A DNA stretch of 64,000 nucleotides from Melampsora larici-populina 98AG31 (GCF_000204055.1 NW_006768780.1:98286-162285); one strand, 5' to 3'; counted from the first letter of the stretch, positions 35,000-47,327 are shown. Translations and numbers: made by a program. The notes: generated from the sequence alone by a model not told the origin.

Positions 35000-37771
35000 T
35001 TACGGTTTTCCATCTATTCTTGTTAAGGTAAAAGCTGCAATCAATCCTTTCATTAAGATCACCATACAATAAGGTAACAAGATCCCAAACACACAAACAT
35101 CTTGCCATAATCTTCTACCATTCAATCGTCTCTAAAAATCAAACCAAAATAAAAACATCATTCATCAAGATTGATTTTCAAAAAAAAGTCTTCTAAATAA
35201 AACATTCGTAAAACTTACTTGTAATTGTGATTCTTTTCTAACTAATAGTTCATCTTGTTGTGTTCTAGAATCCGTCACAAAAATAGATCTAGCTTTCCTA
35301 ACATGAAATAAAACCACAAAGAAAATAGCTAAGATTGAAAAAAATCAAAAAAAAATTGGTCATCAGTTTTCTTTTCTCACTTCAAACTCAACATATCTTC
35401 CAAGGGAAAAGAAAAAACAGCCAAACAAACCAGGCAAGATACCCGTCATAAATGTAGATCCCACACATCCCAACATTTCAATCGTACTACCTTCACCACC
35501 ATTACTACCACCCCAAAGCACAGCTCCAATCGAAACCCCAACCCAAACGATCATCGTCACTAATCTAGCACCCCAAACTTTGATTCCTTTTAATTCTTCA
35601 TCTTCATCTTCATCATCCCATTCTGTATCAATCCCTCTTCTTCTTTCTCCTGATTTACTCGAATTCCCTCGATTCCTTAATCTCGCTCGTCTACTAGAAG
35701 CTGTTCTGATCACAAATGGAATTCGACAGAAATGGAAAAGTGAGGTGGTTGCTGCTCTTAATGAAAGTGGAATCGATGGTATTAAAACTATCAAAATTAA
35801 TACTCGAGAGGCAGAGATCCATGGATCGGCAGACGGTAAGGAAGCGAGAAAATTCACTTGAAACAAAATTGTAATTTTCGAAATCATTAGTTCGACTGTA
35901 ACTCAACTATGGTTCAAGAAAGAAGCATTACCTTCGTAACCACCATGATCCATACCCAAGTACCCTACCAAACCCCAACCAAGACAAATCAAACAAGCAT
36001 AAAGTACACCTAGAAATGATGCTGATTCCCAAGAATATCGTCGAAGAGTATAACTTGTAGCAAAAGAACCTCGATTGAGAGTAGGATCCGGGGTAGCACC
36101 ATGGCCGATGGGGACCATCGGATGATGAGCCGGTTGGGCTGGTAGTTTATTAATTCTTTTCAATGATCTAAGATGCGTGAATGTGTTTTGTGGAGTAGTG
36201 AGACAAAAAAGGATAATAGCTGTAACAATTCCAAGGCAATAGGTATTCCAGATTAGTACAGATACCGAAATGAGATGATGAAGAAAAAAACGTACTGAAT
36301 CCACCCCAAACAGTACCACCCATAATTTCACTATAAACATCACCTTCACCACTTGGTGGTAATTTACGTCCAAGTTCTTTATTGAGTTGCCTTAATCTGA
36401 ACCCAATGAGTCCTAGTGCGATCGGCCAAAGGGTAGTAAGAAGAAGCGGAAGACGTGAGAGAGTAGGAAAAGCAGCAGGCATGAAGATTGGTCTTCGAGG
36501 ACGAATAAAGTTTGGGATCAGTGAAATTAGAGCGACAAAAACGATGATGAAGACTCGTGAATAGAGGATTGCAGCTTTAGGTGTGTATTGTCGAGTGAGT
36601 TGAGCAAACTAGATAGAACCAAGTCAGATGGTTCGATATGATACCTTAAAGACAAAAACTTACTAGGTCGGATACCATCATCATGTTCACCATCCCACGA
36701 CCGCCAGCGATGAAAAGACGAGAGAGTTCAACCACCGATTCACCAAACCAAAGATTGAAGCCTTTGCATCGATCTGGGAAGACTGCAGATGCAATTTGAG
36801 CATAGGTTCGACCGCCTACATAACGACCACATACGACTAAAACAACATGAGAGAACCAAGCGAGGAAAGCTGAGAGGAAGAGGACTGGTAAACCGATAGG
36901 TAAACCGAGTAAGAGGAAAGCGTGTGGGATGAAGAGAGGTGCAGGTGAGAGTCTAAGGTTTGAGTGGATATCGTTGGATGATTGATTAAGAAGCGATTGA
37001 TTCATAGATTCGGAATGAGATCGAAACATCGAAAGATGGGTATGGTTGGTAATTGAGATGAGTATCAATTAATCGAGTGATAAGGTGTGAAATAAATGGA
37101 AATTTCATTAGTCAGCATATGATCTGAGGATGAGACACAAAAGCCACTCACATATCACCAGCAATGCCTAAAGCCACTTCCCAAATCTCTAATTCACCAC
37201 CGGCATCAAGTCTACCACCACCATAAACCCTACGTTTCTTACGTCTTTTGAGTTTTCTTCTACGTTCGTCAGATAGACGAGTAGAATCAAGACTGATATC
37301 AGGAGATTGTAAATCGGAATCAAAACTAGAATTAGATAAGATTTGAAGATTAGGATTAGGTATGATGGTAAGATGAGGTGTTTGATTTGAAGTAGATTTA
37401 TATGATTTAATACATTTTGATATTTCAATTGATTTATCATCTTCATCATCTCCTTCTTCTCCTTCATCTTCTAATGAATCATCTTCGTCGTCTTCTTCTT
37501 CTTCATCTTCACTCCAATTTAGATTTGAATTTGAATTTGATTGTTGAGATTTCCAAGAGGAGAGTAATTGACCCCTTTCTGCATCTGCTTCTGAAGAGGT
37601 ATGAGTATGTTGTTCGTCTTGATCTGTTTCATTGGGATGTTGATGATGGATTCGAATGGGAGAAGTTAGAGGTAATTGATAATCATCAGATCGATCTGAA
37701 TCTGAATTTGAATCTGAAGGTGAGGTTGGTGGATGGACGGTTAGATTGGTTTCTGTCATGGTTGTTTTCAT
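35000..37771 (-). CDS. Vacuolar-type amino acid permease (AVT/Aa_trans family)
   Basis: ATG is at 37771. Exon 1 (37771-37152) encodes a long acidic, serine-rich cytosolic tail (WSEDEEEEDDEDDSLEDEG) ending GELEIWEVALGIAGDM. Exon 2 (36952-36664) gives LSPAPLFIPHAFLLLGLPIG and further helices. Exon 3 (36608-36296) gives KAAILYSRVFIIVFVALISL and LTTLWPIALGLIGF. Exon 4 (36219-35932) gives IILFCLTTPQNTF and ESASFLGVLYACLICLGWGL. Exon 5 gives DPWISASRVLILIVLIPSIP and STIEMLGCVGSTFMTGILPG, and the final exons end LIAAFTLTRIDGKP with TAA 35000-35002. The fold, about eleven helices after an acidic tail, fits fungal AVT transporters moving amino acids across the vacuolar membrane. Frames are intact. Its upstream neighbour in reading order is unrelated. 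Confidence 0.85.
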
Positions 37772-38134
37772 TAGTTGAGTTCTTCGTTTAATCTGTTTCT
37801 TTCGAGTGAGTTGGTTGTGATTGGTTTAAGTGATGAGCTGAAGAGTGGTCAAGGGTTGAGTTCAAAGGTAAAGAAGGGTACAGACTACTTTCAAATCCAA
37901 ATTAAATTAAAACGACCAAATTTAACTACTTAAGTCAGGCTTTTATCTTAATATTTGGTACTTAGTAGACTAAACTTGACTTTAAACTTTAAAGTTTGAA
38001 CTGCTCTGCTTCGTTCGGAGTTCCATGTGACTTTCTACTTGATCAAACATCCTCATCGGTTGTGAATGATCATTGCATCACACCGCAACCAATCTCATTG
38101 AGCTTACCTCTACACCTCTTCATCCTCGAAAAAC

Positions 38135-38299
38135 ATGCTTCTGGCCCGTCGAGTAAGCTCATATCGAAACAAGAATTTCAAGTCTTCAAGCTTTATCTCA
38201 ACACATTCATCACGTCCTCGCCTTCACACTACAAGTCCCATGAAGACCTACACCTACACCTTACAAATTCGATCCAAAAAGCATCGATTTGTTATTTGA
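38135..38299 (+). CDS. Possible truncated gene with mitochondrial-type N-terminus
   Basis: ATG 38135 opens 54 codons beginning MLLARRVSSYRNKNFKSSSF and rich in R, S and T without acidic residues, like a mitochondrial presequence. It is divergent from the permease start at 37771. TGA 38297-38299 comes early and the DNA beyond about 38340 looks repetitive, so the frame may be the first exon of a broken gene or chance. An overlapping frame (37996-38367) is an alternative. Low confidence. Confidence 0.22.
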   Translation: MLLARRVSSYRNKNFKSSSFISTHSSRPRLHTTSPMKTYTYTLQIRSKKHRFVI

Positions 38300-38559
38300 A
38301 GATTCGTGGCGGTGTTATCGATTTGGTTCATACAGAGTTTTTTTACTTTCTGGCAAACTCGGTCTGAGTCAAAGCATTCTGCGAATCCCCGCGATACATA
38401 CCACATCTGAAGGTTGTCTGAGGTCTCGATTGGGGCGAGATAGGGGTCAGAATCCAAACTATCTTGGACAACTTGCTACTTTGAGTCTGATCATGACTTT
38501 AATCTTCAAACCAAGTTGCTCATCTTTTTTTTTCTTTTTAAAGTGCATAAGGCTGTATT

Positions 38560-38900
38560 GCATAAACACTACACCACGGGGGGATCCTGGGTCAGAAGTT
38601 GATCCTGACCGGTCTTCAACACGTCGAGTCAAATTCTGACCCGCAGATCGCCCCTGGGTAGACCAAAGGTCACCTCCGGCTGGCCTTTGTAGGCCGCCCC
38701 TGTTTGTGCCCAGAACAGCCTGCAGCCTGACTTGTAGGCGCACCACGCGGGCCCATAGGCGGCCTGTTTGGTCAGCAGTCGGTAGTTGACCTTCCCAAAA
38801 CCGACTGCTGAGTCATTGTGCTCACATGCTCAGCAGTCAGTTCTTGCTGCGCTGAGCCAAGCCATCCTCGATGAGTTGCTCTGGGACTGCCATCAAGTGT
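38560..38900. other. GC-rich island of unknown origin
   Basis: A block much richer in G+C than its surroundings, with CAGCAGTCGG/CCGACTGCTG inverted motifs near 38774-38810 and 38830. It probably belongs to a transposon. No long coherent frame was found. Confidence 0.35.
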
Positions 38901-39389
38901 CGATTCAGACTGATTGGATCCAAGGCTATCACGTTGAAAAATAAGATCTTGATAGCATTTAGTTTGTGGTTAACAAGCCGTTTTGGACAGCATGAAATCA
39001 ACAACGTGTTATGTTATGGTGAGCGCGAGAGCCCAATACCACAATAATTAATCACCCAGTTCCGAACAAAAGAACATCAGCCTTGAGCCTTCTTGACTCG
39101 TTGCTGTCGAAGAATCTGCTGGAAATCTCTCAAGTTTCAGACAGCAACGACCAATCAGAGGCTGCATGATGGTCTTCACCCCTGCATATGATTTTTCTCG
39201 CATCGTGACCTCACCCCTGGGTAACGCGGTCTTCTCGCGTGAGTGGCCTTGTCCTGTCTTTAGATACAAACTCAACTTGTTTGTTTCCTTCAAGAATCTC
39301 TCCAAACTTTGATTTATCAATTGTTTTGAACTTGAATTTAAAACTTTCTTCAAACTTCAATTTATCATCACTTTCATCTCACTCACAAT

Positions 39390-40159
39390 ATGTCTTCTCA
39401 ACAACAATCACGTGGAGTGGGGCCTTATTCGCTTGCAGGTTTGTCCATGAGTTAGTTTTCTCACTTTTTATCTTATTGGACTTTCACCCGGATTCAACAT
39501 CAATCCTTCTTTGATTTCATTTTGCTTCATTTACATCGAATCAACAGGAGTCACCTGATGGTTACTTCTTCGTTGGTTCTTTCTTTAATATTATCAAAGT
39601 GAGTACGGCTGGTCTACTTTCTTTATGAGTTGGATTCTTTTTGATCGACTCGTTATAATTTTTCCCACTGAACGTGAGTCATCTAACAGTGACTTATTAC
39701 TTGGTTCTTTGTGTAACACTGTTAAAGTAAGTTCAGCTGGTATGCCCTCTTTACAAGATACAGTTTTTTGATCGACTCGTTTCCTTTTTTTCTCTTTTGT
39801 TCCTTTTCTTTGTTTTTCTCTAGTTAGTCTCTTCATCCTCTTTTTTACTTTTCATTGGAATTCAAAAGAGCCACTGACCGACCGTTTGAAAAGGTGTCGC
39901 ATAACATCCGCAACCCTCGCAAACCCAACATTCCACCTGAGGGCATCATCCCAAATACGAAGAGAACGATCTATTGGGTAGGCATTTAGTCAATTACTTT
40001 GCACAATCAAGATTCAGATCTGACTGTTCTTTGTATAGATCGCCAATGACTGCGGTGAGGAAACTGATGATCGCAATATTGACACCCGAGACCTTCGATC
40101 TGCCTTCCGAAGTTGGTATACAAGCGGAGATGGAAGGAATTGAAAATGAGGAAATTGGC
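39390..40159 (+). CDS. Possible small multi-exon gene with a duplicated exon
   Basis: Candidate exons: ATG 39390 (MSSQQQSRGVGPYSLA), 39549-39599, a diverged second version near 39671-39725, then 39884-39976 (ATDRPFEKVSHNIRNP.., ending RTIYW before GTAGGC), and one from 40039. The two middle exons encode SPDGYFFVGSFFNIIK and SSNSDLLLGSLCNTVK, each followed by a consensus donor (GTGAGT, GTAAGT). I could not join exon 1 to the middle exons in frame, so the model is incomplete. No family is recognised. Confidence 0.3.
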
Positions 40160-40439
40160 GGGGACAATCAATGATGTCTTTTGATACGTTGCAAACAAAT
40201 CATCCCCTTTTCAATTAATTCCTTTGTTATTGAGATGTAGCAGCGACATAGATAGAAGTTGTTCTCAATAATAATCGAGCAGACTGAAATCTTCTCTTAT
40301 TCCATGTCAAAAATCAACAAATTGTTTTCATTTCTCTCTTTTTCAAATTCTCCATTCTCTCGTTTGTTTTGTTATCATTCAATGACCACTTTTTTTCAAC
40401 TATTTGCCACCTCCTAGTAATGCACTCCACTTCAAGCCC

Positions 40440-40755
40440 ACTATGATCTTTGTTTGTTTGCAAGAGCTGCTGTGACCCAAGTGAACCGAAGCCATTGGGG
40501 TTTGGCCGCGAGAAAATCCCGTCGGGCGTTGAAAATCGCCTACTGACCGTCGCAGGATGGCGCGAGGCCAAACCTCCGTCACCGCAAGGGCGCCCTCATG
40601 CTGGTCGGCTAGCCCTACCCTCGTTCGGCATGCGGTCGTCGCCAAACTGACTACCCGCAGGCCGTCAGTCTCTCTGCAACGAGAGGCGGTCTGCTGGCGG
40701 CCGGCTAGGATGGCCATTTGGTGGTCAGGGTGCCCCCGTGGTGTACCTGAACAAG
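40440..40755. other. GC-rich block, likely transposon remnant
   Basis: About 300 bp of high-GC DNA between AT-rich flanks and next to the fold-back element at 40781. Overlapping frames on both strands are compositional. No termini were identified. Confidence 0.35.
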
Positions 40756-40780
40756 TTAGGAAAAAGGAGACTTATACCTT

Positions 40781-41761
40781 AGGAGTGTTCGAACCTGAAA
40801 AGTTGAGATTTGGAACAAGATTTGGAAGCAAAGATTTGGAACTATGATTCTTGTACAGATCTGTACAAGAATCATAGTTATGTCCATATTGGAGTATAGA
40901 TGTTGTTTGAGCTTTGAAGCTTTGCTTGCTTCAAAATAATAGGGGGGGCTCTCAAACCTGGGACTCCAAATTTGGAACACATCGTGCTGACGCTAGCATG
41001 TGGTTTTGTCCACTGCTGAGCTGCCGGAAATGCCTAACTCACGGCAACTGAAACACAGTGGTGCTCATCACACCCCTTTGCCTCTCGGTGACCAATCCAA
41101 CCCTTCTTGTGTTGTAGCATCACACGAGCAATTCTAGTTGCCTACTACCAAACCCAACTCGCTGAGTTTGTCACTTTATCTTATTCAAAAATGGTTTGAG
41201 TCACTCGATGTAGCAGCCTACACTCGAACATTCGAGATGCTTGATCATCCTGGCTGATCATGACCCAGAGCTCATCCAACATACCAGAGGGGGCCAATTG
41301 ATTTTAGCGGCTGCTTTGGCAGCACAGTCCCTGGTCCAACTTGGGGCAACCTTCAAGTTGGGATCCATTCGAAATGTAAACATATGTTACGCCAAGATGG
41401 CATTCTTTGGCCTGGCCATCAATTGGTTCTCCGAATCCTCTGAGAACTTGATTGAAAACCAAAGGCGTGTGCTGAGCACCGCTGTGTGTTTCAGTTGCCG
41501 TGAGTTGGGCATTTCCGGCCGCTCAGCAGTGGACAAAACCACATGCTAGCGTCAGCACGGCGTGTTCCAAATTTGGAGTCCCAGGTTTGAGAGCCCCCCT
41601 TATTATTTTGAAGCGAGCAAAGCTTCAAAGCTCAAACAACATCTATATTCCAATATGGACATAACTATGATTCTTGTACAGATCTGTACAAGAATCATAG
41701 TTCCAAATCTTTGCTTCCAAATCTCGTTCCAAATCTCAACTTTTCAGGTTTGAACACTCCT
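40781..41761. mobile_element. Fold-back element with arms of about 310 bp
   Basis: Left arm 40781-41095 and right arm 41450-41761 are inverted copies (ends AGGAGTGTTCGAACCTG and its inverse), about 93% alike. CTT flanks both ends (40778-40780 and 41762-41764), a putative 3-bp duplication. Each arm carries a perfect 40-bp palindrome (40840-40879 and 41663-41702). The loop holds an open frame (41241-41549) without recognisable domains. Confidence 0.8.
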
Positions 41762-41780
41762 CTTGGAGAGACGGCATTTA

Positions 41781-42460
41781 GAGCACCCACTATCATGAGG
41801 GTGATTTATTGTAAATTTTGCGTTCCCAAGTGCAAAATTTAATCACGCGTGTTTTACACAAGTTGGTAAACACATGAAATCCACTACAGATTGATGTAAC
41901 AAGTGATTTACCAATGATAACACATTCTTAAGACACTCTACACTCTATGGCAAAATCATGAACTGACTTATACTATCTTACCGCACCTCACCCAGCTCAC
42001 TTCTATGCTGATGACCACGTTGGTGACTAGAAAGAACCAAAGTGAAGTCTTCAGTTGTTGACAAGAAAATAGCCAACAAGCTTTCTCACCTCTTGTTTGA
42101 TCTCGGTGAAATCAATCCCGCGAGATCACTTTTTTTTCTTAAAAAAATACTTGTTCAGCAAGTTCAGAGTAAACAGTAACAAGCCGAGATCTTGAGGGGA
42201 CAGGGAGGATTGAAGGTGTGCAAAGCTGGATGGATGCAGATGGATGCAGATGGATCATCAGGTGGCAGTTGACCAATTGGATGCGTCAAATCCTACAATA
42301 AATAAAGTTTTAGGCTTTTGTAGATTTGAACAAGCGCGATGCAAAATTTGATGCAGTCGTAGGGACTGCAAGTGTAAAACAGGCCCATAGTGGACCTGTG
42401 TGCAATTTAGCGGTAAAGTTATGATAAATCACCTCGTTACCGCAACCATAGTGGGTGCTC
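41781..42460. mobile_element. PIF/Harbinger-like MITE (TTA duplication)
   Basis: The ends are GAGCACCCACTAT and its inverse, with further subterminal matching (GTGATTTAT). TTA lies at 41778-41780 and 42461-42463. It is 680 bp and non-coding. The termini resemble those of 4095-5027 (GAGCATCCCCACC). Confidence 0.85.
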
Positions 42461-42526
42461 TTAGTCATAGCAGTAGTTTGGATGTCTTTAGATCTAAGGG
42501 TGTGTTTGTCTTTTTTTTTCTTTCAT

Positions 42527-42845
42527 CAAACACCTTTATGTGAGCACGTCCCTACTGGGTTCTCAGTGGATTTTTTCTCCACCTCTATGCAAACACGTCC
42601 TGATTCGGGTTCTCGGTGGAGGAATTGCCTATAAGGTCTACTTTTTCACACTTTTTAGGTGTATCTTTCTTTCGTTCTTTATATATATATATGTATATAT
42701 ATATATTTACTCTTTGATGAGTTGATAGCTGGTGATTTTCTTCAAACACCTTTATGTGAGCATGTCCCTATTGGGTTCTTGGTGGAAATCTATCACACCT
42801 TTATGCAAACACGTCCCATTGGGTTCTTGGTGGAGAAATAGCTCA
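42527..42845 (+). repeat. Repeated 45-50 bp phrase around a TA microsatellite
   Basis: A phrase of the form CACCTTTATGTGAGCACGTC..GGGTTCT(C/T)(A/G)GTGGA occurs four times, in two pairs (42530-42575, 42582-42622, 42747-42788, 42796-42835). Between the pairs is a TATATATATG-type microsatellite (42678-42708). Confidence 0.7.
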
Positions 42846-42879
42846 TGAATCTGCATCCTTCGATCTAAGACATCCTTGT

Positions 42880-44005
42880 TCTGCCCTGCAGCCGTTCTCC
42901 TCGGTTTTGCTCCTGTAAGAAAGAGTGAACATGTACAAATCTTTTAGTCTCTAAAATGAAATCTGCTAAAAAAGGAAAAGCTTTTGGAGAATCCAGCAGC
43001 TTTTGGGAATTGTTCCAATTGACCTTAACTTTCTCCTTTCTAAGTTTAGCTCTCAGTGATTTACAAGCTTTAGTGTATTGCCTGCACAAATGATTTATTA
43101 TCGACCGTCATACCACCGTTCATCATCTTGTCAATCAGATGATCCACGATTGTGTGACAGAAACCTTGAATCTCATCCTGCACATTAGCCCTAATCTTAG
43201 TGGATCCTCTAAGAATCTGAAAATAATTCAAACTTGAACAATCCATTGGCTTCATGACATTATACATCACACTTACAAACTTGATTGCCTCTTCAAGTGA
43301 GACTGTCGATTCACCATCATGAGCAGTCAACTGCATCATAATCGTACCCATAGTGTGGACATTGGAGGCCCCAGTGAACCAGAATTCACCTAAGCCATCC
43401 ATGGCCAGCTCCTGTTTCGTAGAGGAGAAAAGTCAGCTTCTTGGTACCTGCGACCGGTTGGTTAATACCTCACAGTGTTCAAACATACCTTCAATGCCAT
43501 ATCCTCATCATATGTTCTTGACATCAGACGCCTTGAGATTTTGACCTTGAGATCAACATGATCATCGCCTATGAGTTAATATATTGACTTGAGTAGCTTC
43601 ACTACTCTACGTCGGACAGAGAGGCCTTTGTCCTGTTGAGGAACAGAAACGGTGGTAAACGCCCGACCGTCAATCAGAGAAGTGATTCATCTGTTTGTGT
43701 ATGAAATGAGGTAATATGAGCATGAGAGAGATGGTTGTTACCAAGTTGATGGAATAAGATCACTTGAGTTGCTTGCCAACAATGTAAGAATGGGACCAAG
43801 ACCGAGCATACAACTCTCTTCAGGATCTGGATCCCGAAGCTCCAACCTCAACCTACAAACGGGAATTGCGGGAACAAGCATCTTTGCCCGCTTGAGCATG
43901 TTTTGACGGATCCCCCATGGGTTCATACAATCAGGGCAGGACCACTCATCCCAGATCATCAGTGTTGATGAAGTTGGACAATGGCTCAGTGCTCCTGAGG
44001 TCAAC
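42880..44005 (-). pseudogene. Unknown multi-exon gene remnant, frameshifted
   Basis: Minus-strand pieces join as exons: 44005-43742 (IWDEWSCPDCMNPWGIRQNM.. to SNSSDLIPST), about 43550-43492 (KISRRLMSRTYDEDMALK before GTATGT), then from 43411 (ELAMDGLGEFWFTGASNVHT.. to GGMTVDNKSFV). There the frame shifts near 43090 and continues as RQYTKACKSLRAKLRKEK to about 42885. Splice signals look genuine, so this was once a gene. The frameshift makes it probably inactive. The family is not recognised; CPDC is a lone possible metal site. Confidence 0.45.
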
Positions 44006-44009
44006 GCCT

Positions 44010-46390
44010 GAGTCTGGCGGCTGGGGATGGGGCAAACTGGGCAGGCTCAGCGTACCAATTTGGCCTGGAAAGAAAAATCACAGTTTTTTTAACACTTTTG
44101 CGCAAGATTGTTGGGCTCCCAACGTCGGGGGCCTCTGCCATGGGCACTGTGATGGAAGGGAACTGGCCAAGGTGAGAATTGAAATCAAAAAAATGTTCCA
44201 TTTGTCAATTTTCACTTGTGAATTTCTTTTTATTTGATTTATTTCTTATGTAGATCATTTTTCTCCTAAATTATCTTCCCTTTTTGAACCCAATTGAATT
44301 TTAGTTCAAAGTGTCTTGCTTGTCTGCCAAAGTTTTACAAACTCACCAGAGTAAATCACAAGCACGGGCTCATTTGCCTAGCCATCAACTGAGAGCTCCC
44401 CATTTTGATCATCAATTCTGTGAAGGAATTTCAAGAGCTTATCAGAATGGTCAACCCAAACACCCTGTGCACCTGTTCTACGCAAACTTACATCTCCAAA
44501 ATTATTGTAGATAGGTCTCATGTGACTCAAGCTGCTATCACTCAGTGTCTTGCTGAGGTCAATCACATCAGCATTAATTGTGATAGACGGACTTCACCGG
44601 TGTGGTGATCTATATACCCACGTCAATCAAAAATTTAAAATTCTAGTTTACCATCACTAAAACATCAAAAATCATCTTTTTTGCTTAAAGGTCTTTACTA
44701 TAGTCATTTGATCACTTTAGAGGCTCGTAGAGGCTTATATAATTAATATTACATCATCCAATTTGTTCACAAATAATACAACTAGGCTTTGAAACATTAG
44801 TAAGAGATCATCATAAGAATAAACAATAAAGAAATAGTACTGAAAACTTGAAATTGGAGTTATCTCATCTATTGAAGATCTTAAGAAGGGTTGTAGCAAT
44901 TAACATCCAGAAAATTGGATCCAATAATTTATGAATAAGACCTAAAACTTTAATTTTCACACTTATTAGAAAGATACACAGGCCTAAAAGTTATGAACCC
45001 CTGATTTTCTATTGATTTCAGAGGTATATAGGCTAGGTTATGGTTTTTAGGGTCTTTACAATAGAGTTATGGCTTATTTGAGGTTAGAAATGAAAAGAAC
45101 AGTACTACATTATACCGTAGCAACTTCAAATTTGAGGATTGATAGGCGGAAACATTAATTATTACGGTAGAGGTGTCTTTTCGAGGATGGTAAACTGGGA
45201 TTTCCGGCTTTAGTACATATGTAAAGGTGGTGTTACTTGTAAATTGAGGTTGTAAAGGTGTTTTCCGGGATCTTCAAGGTTGGAAATTATTACTTAAACA
45301 TATTACAGTCAAAGAGAATCAAGTGTAAAGGTGTACAAGCGGTGAAAATGGGCCAAAAACACCGAAAATACGGGTTTTGCTACATTTACACATACAAGAT
45401 TACGTCAGATAAGGTTGGTAGATAGCTCGTTCAACGCGCCATACAGAATTAGATAATGTACAAACTTTAAACCTAGAGTATTGGTGCTGTGTAAAAGAAG
45501 TTATGAGACATTTAAGTTCTAGTTGTGAACTTCGAACAACTACATGTATGCGGGTTTACATATCACTTTACAACATGAAAATTTACTTGACACAGCTTTT
45601 ACACATCAATTACTCATCACTCAGGCACGGAAACATGATGATGTAATACTGATTATTGATCATAATCACAATTAGAATATGAATCAATTATGTAATCATC
45701 CAAATTCAGGCTGTAGAAAATAGTCAAAATAGTCAAATTAGGTTTTTAGCCTAAATACATCAACACAGCAAACTGTAAACATCACAAGAGCTACTGTACA
45801 TCGTTTACATTACATTTACAACAGGTTTGGCTATGTAAATCACATAGATCATTAGTAATATCACACTACAAAAGATAAATCATGTGGTTTTTAGGTGTTT
45901 TTGACGGTTTTTGGGTAGTTTTGACTGTAGAAGAGGGATTTTGAAAGTCTATAAAGACTGTACCTCTTTTGTATGATCTTTGTCTCCTTTTTGAATTATC
46001 TTATACCATGTTGGAGTGTTTTTAATTATAATTAAATTACTACATTAAGTATCAAGTTCACTTAAATACACCCTTTATTACAATTATAAAGAGAAATTTA
46101 CTTTAGTTTTATAGTCAAAGTGACTTTTGGGAATAATATCACAAATATATTGCTTTATTTCTCTGGTGCTTATATTGGAATAACACTATAGCAGTGTTGA
46201 GAATAGTGAAATTGTGTCTTTTTGAGTTAAATCCGCGGTTTTTAAAACCCCAAGATACTTTTCTCTGGTGCTTTATTCATTTCTCTGTGATGAGAAGGCG
46301 GTCAACTGGTGCCCCAGAGTTGATTTTCTTCAAGAAGGCAGCCTTAGGCAACTTCTACCTGTTACATACACGTAGATGATCCCTTCTTAG
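44010..46390. other. AT-rich, gene-free region
   Basis: There are long AT-rich tracts with recurring GTAAAGGTG and TTACATTTACA words between 45150 and 45850. Frames are short and unconvincing. It is probably old transposon DNA. No boundaries were found. Confidence 0.4.
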
Positions 46391-46399
46391 GTACTGTAA

Positions 46400-46970
46400 C
46401 GCCCTTGTGGTGCTTCAAATACTACACCGGCAACATAGTCTTTTGGGAGTCACTGTGGATTGGATTCCAAATGATCTCAAAATGCGCCACACAACCCTGG
46501 TTTTGAAGACAATTGATGCCCCTCACATTGGCAAAAACTTGGCTACCCTCCTGAAACACTTGCTGGACACTTTTAACATTTCCAACTGTCTCTACTGCAT
46601 CACTGCTAATGACACCTCCAACAACACTGTCATGGGTCAAGCGCTCCAGACAATTCTCTTCCACTTCAATGTGTCCAAACACCTTCATGGATGTGTTGCT
46701 CATTTTCTCAATCTGGTGGTCTTTTAATTAAAAGACCACTCCTTCCTTGGTCAATTCCCTCAATCTGACCATTCCACAACCTCCTGCTCCCTTGCTCATT
46801 GAGCCAACTCCGCATTCCAAGGTCTCTAGCATACTCAGTTAAATATGTGCCCTCCATAAATCAGGCAAGCACGGCAGCCAGCTTGATTGAGACCCTCAAC
46901 AACAGCATAACCGTCTGTAACACTTTGACTCTCAGGGTTGGTTTAGTCCATGAACTTCCACAGGTACTAT
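46400..46970 (+). pseudogene. hAT-type transposase relic, N-terminal half
   Basis: The frame at 46407-46727 reads GVTVDWIPNDLKMRHTTLVL, then IGKNLATLLKHLLDTFNIS, ITANDTSNNTVMGQALQTIL and HLHGCVAHFLNLVV. This is the hAT transposase order: a V-x-W-I core strand, a DNA-S-N-N-like motif, and C-x-A-H-x-L-N-L. The expected D-N-A is altered to A-N-D and stops follow. The match breaks at about 46970, where GATACT-rich DNA begins. The C-terminal part appears 8.3 kb away at 55300-56220. Confidence 0.7.
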
Positions 46971-47262
46971 ATATTACTAGTATAGTATTGGGGATACCTG
47001 GTATATTATTGCATTTGCAATACTGCAAAAAAAAGTATCAGTATAGTATCCTAAAAAGATACTTTACTGGATACAGTATCCCAAACCAGGATGCCTAAAC
47101 CCCTCAGGGTCCAGTATAGTATCTCCTGTGGATACTTTGGATGCGGGTATCCTCAGGTATCTGCAGATACCCACTAGTATATTTAGTATCCACATTTGGG
47201 AGAGTATCAGATACCAGTATTCGATTTTGAGATACTGTCTTTGAGCACCTGGGAGTATAGTA
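46966..47262. repeat. GATACT/AGTATC-rich repeat, left flank of the mariner element
   Basis: Dense AGTATAGTAT, GGATACTTT and CAGATACC words occur in both orientations. The same DNA continues at 53530-53620 beyond the 6.27-kb element, so one repeat unit was split by it. Confidence 0.7.
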
Positions 47263-47327
47263 CAGCTGTTTTCAAAATAAATGTCATGGTGCGAGTTTTT
47301 CAAAAAAAAAAAAACTCGCAAGCCACG
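47263..47327 (+). repeat. Left TIR of the 6.27-kb element
   Basis: Matches the inverse of 53466-53529. It contains an internal hairpin, GCGAGTTTTT..AAAAACTCGC, around a poly-A run. Confidence 0.9.

Noticed and set aside
37417..37791. 124-codon plus-strand leucine/histidine-rich frame
   Set aside because: It is the antisense shadow of the acidic/serine-rich exon 1 of the amino acid permease.
41241..41549. 102-codon frame in the loop of the fold-back element
   Set aside because: No domain, no homologue in the window and no splice or promoter context; part of it runs into the inverted arm.
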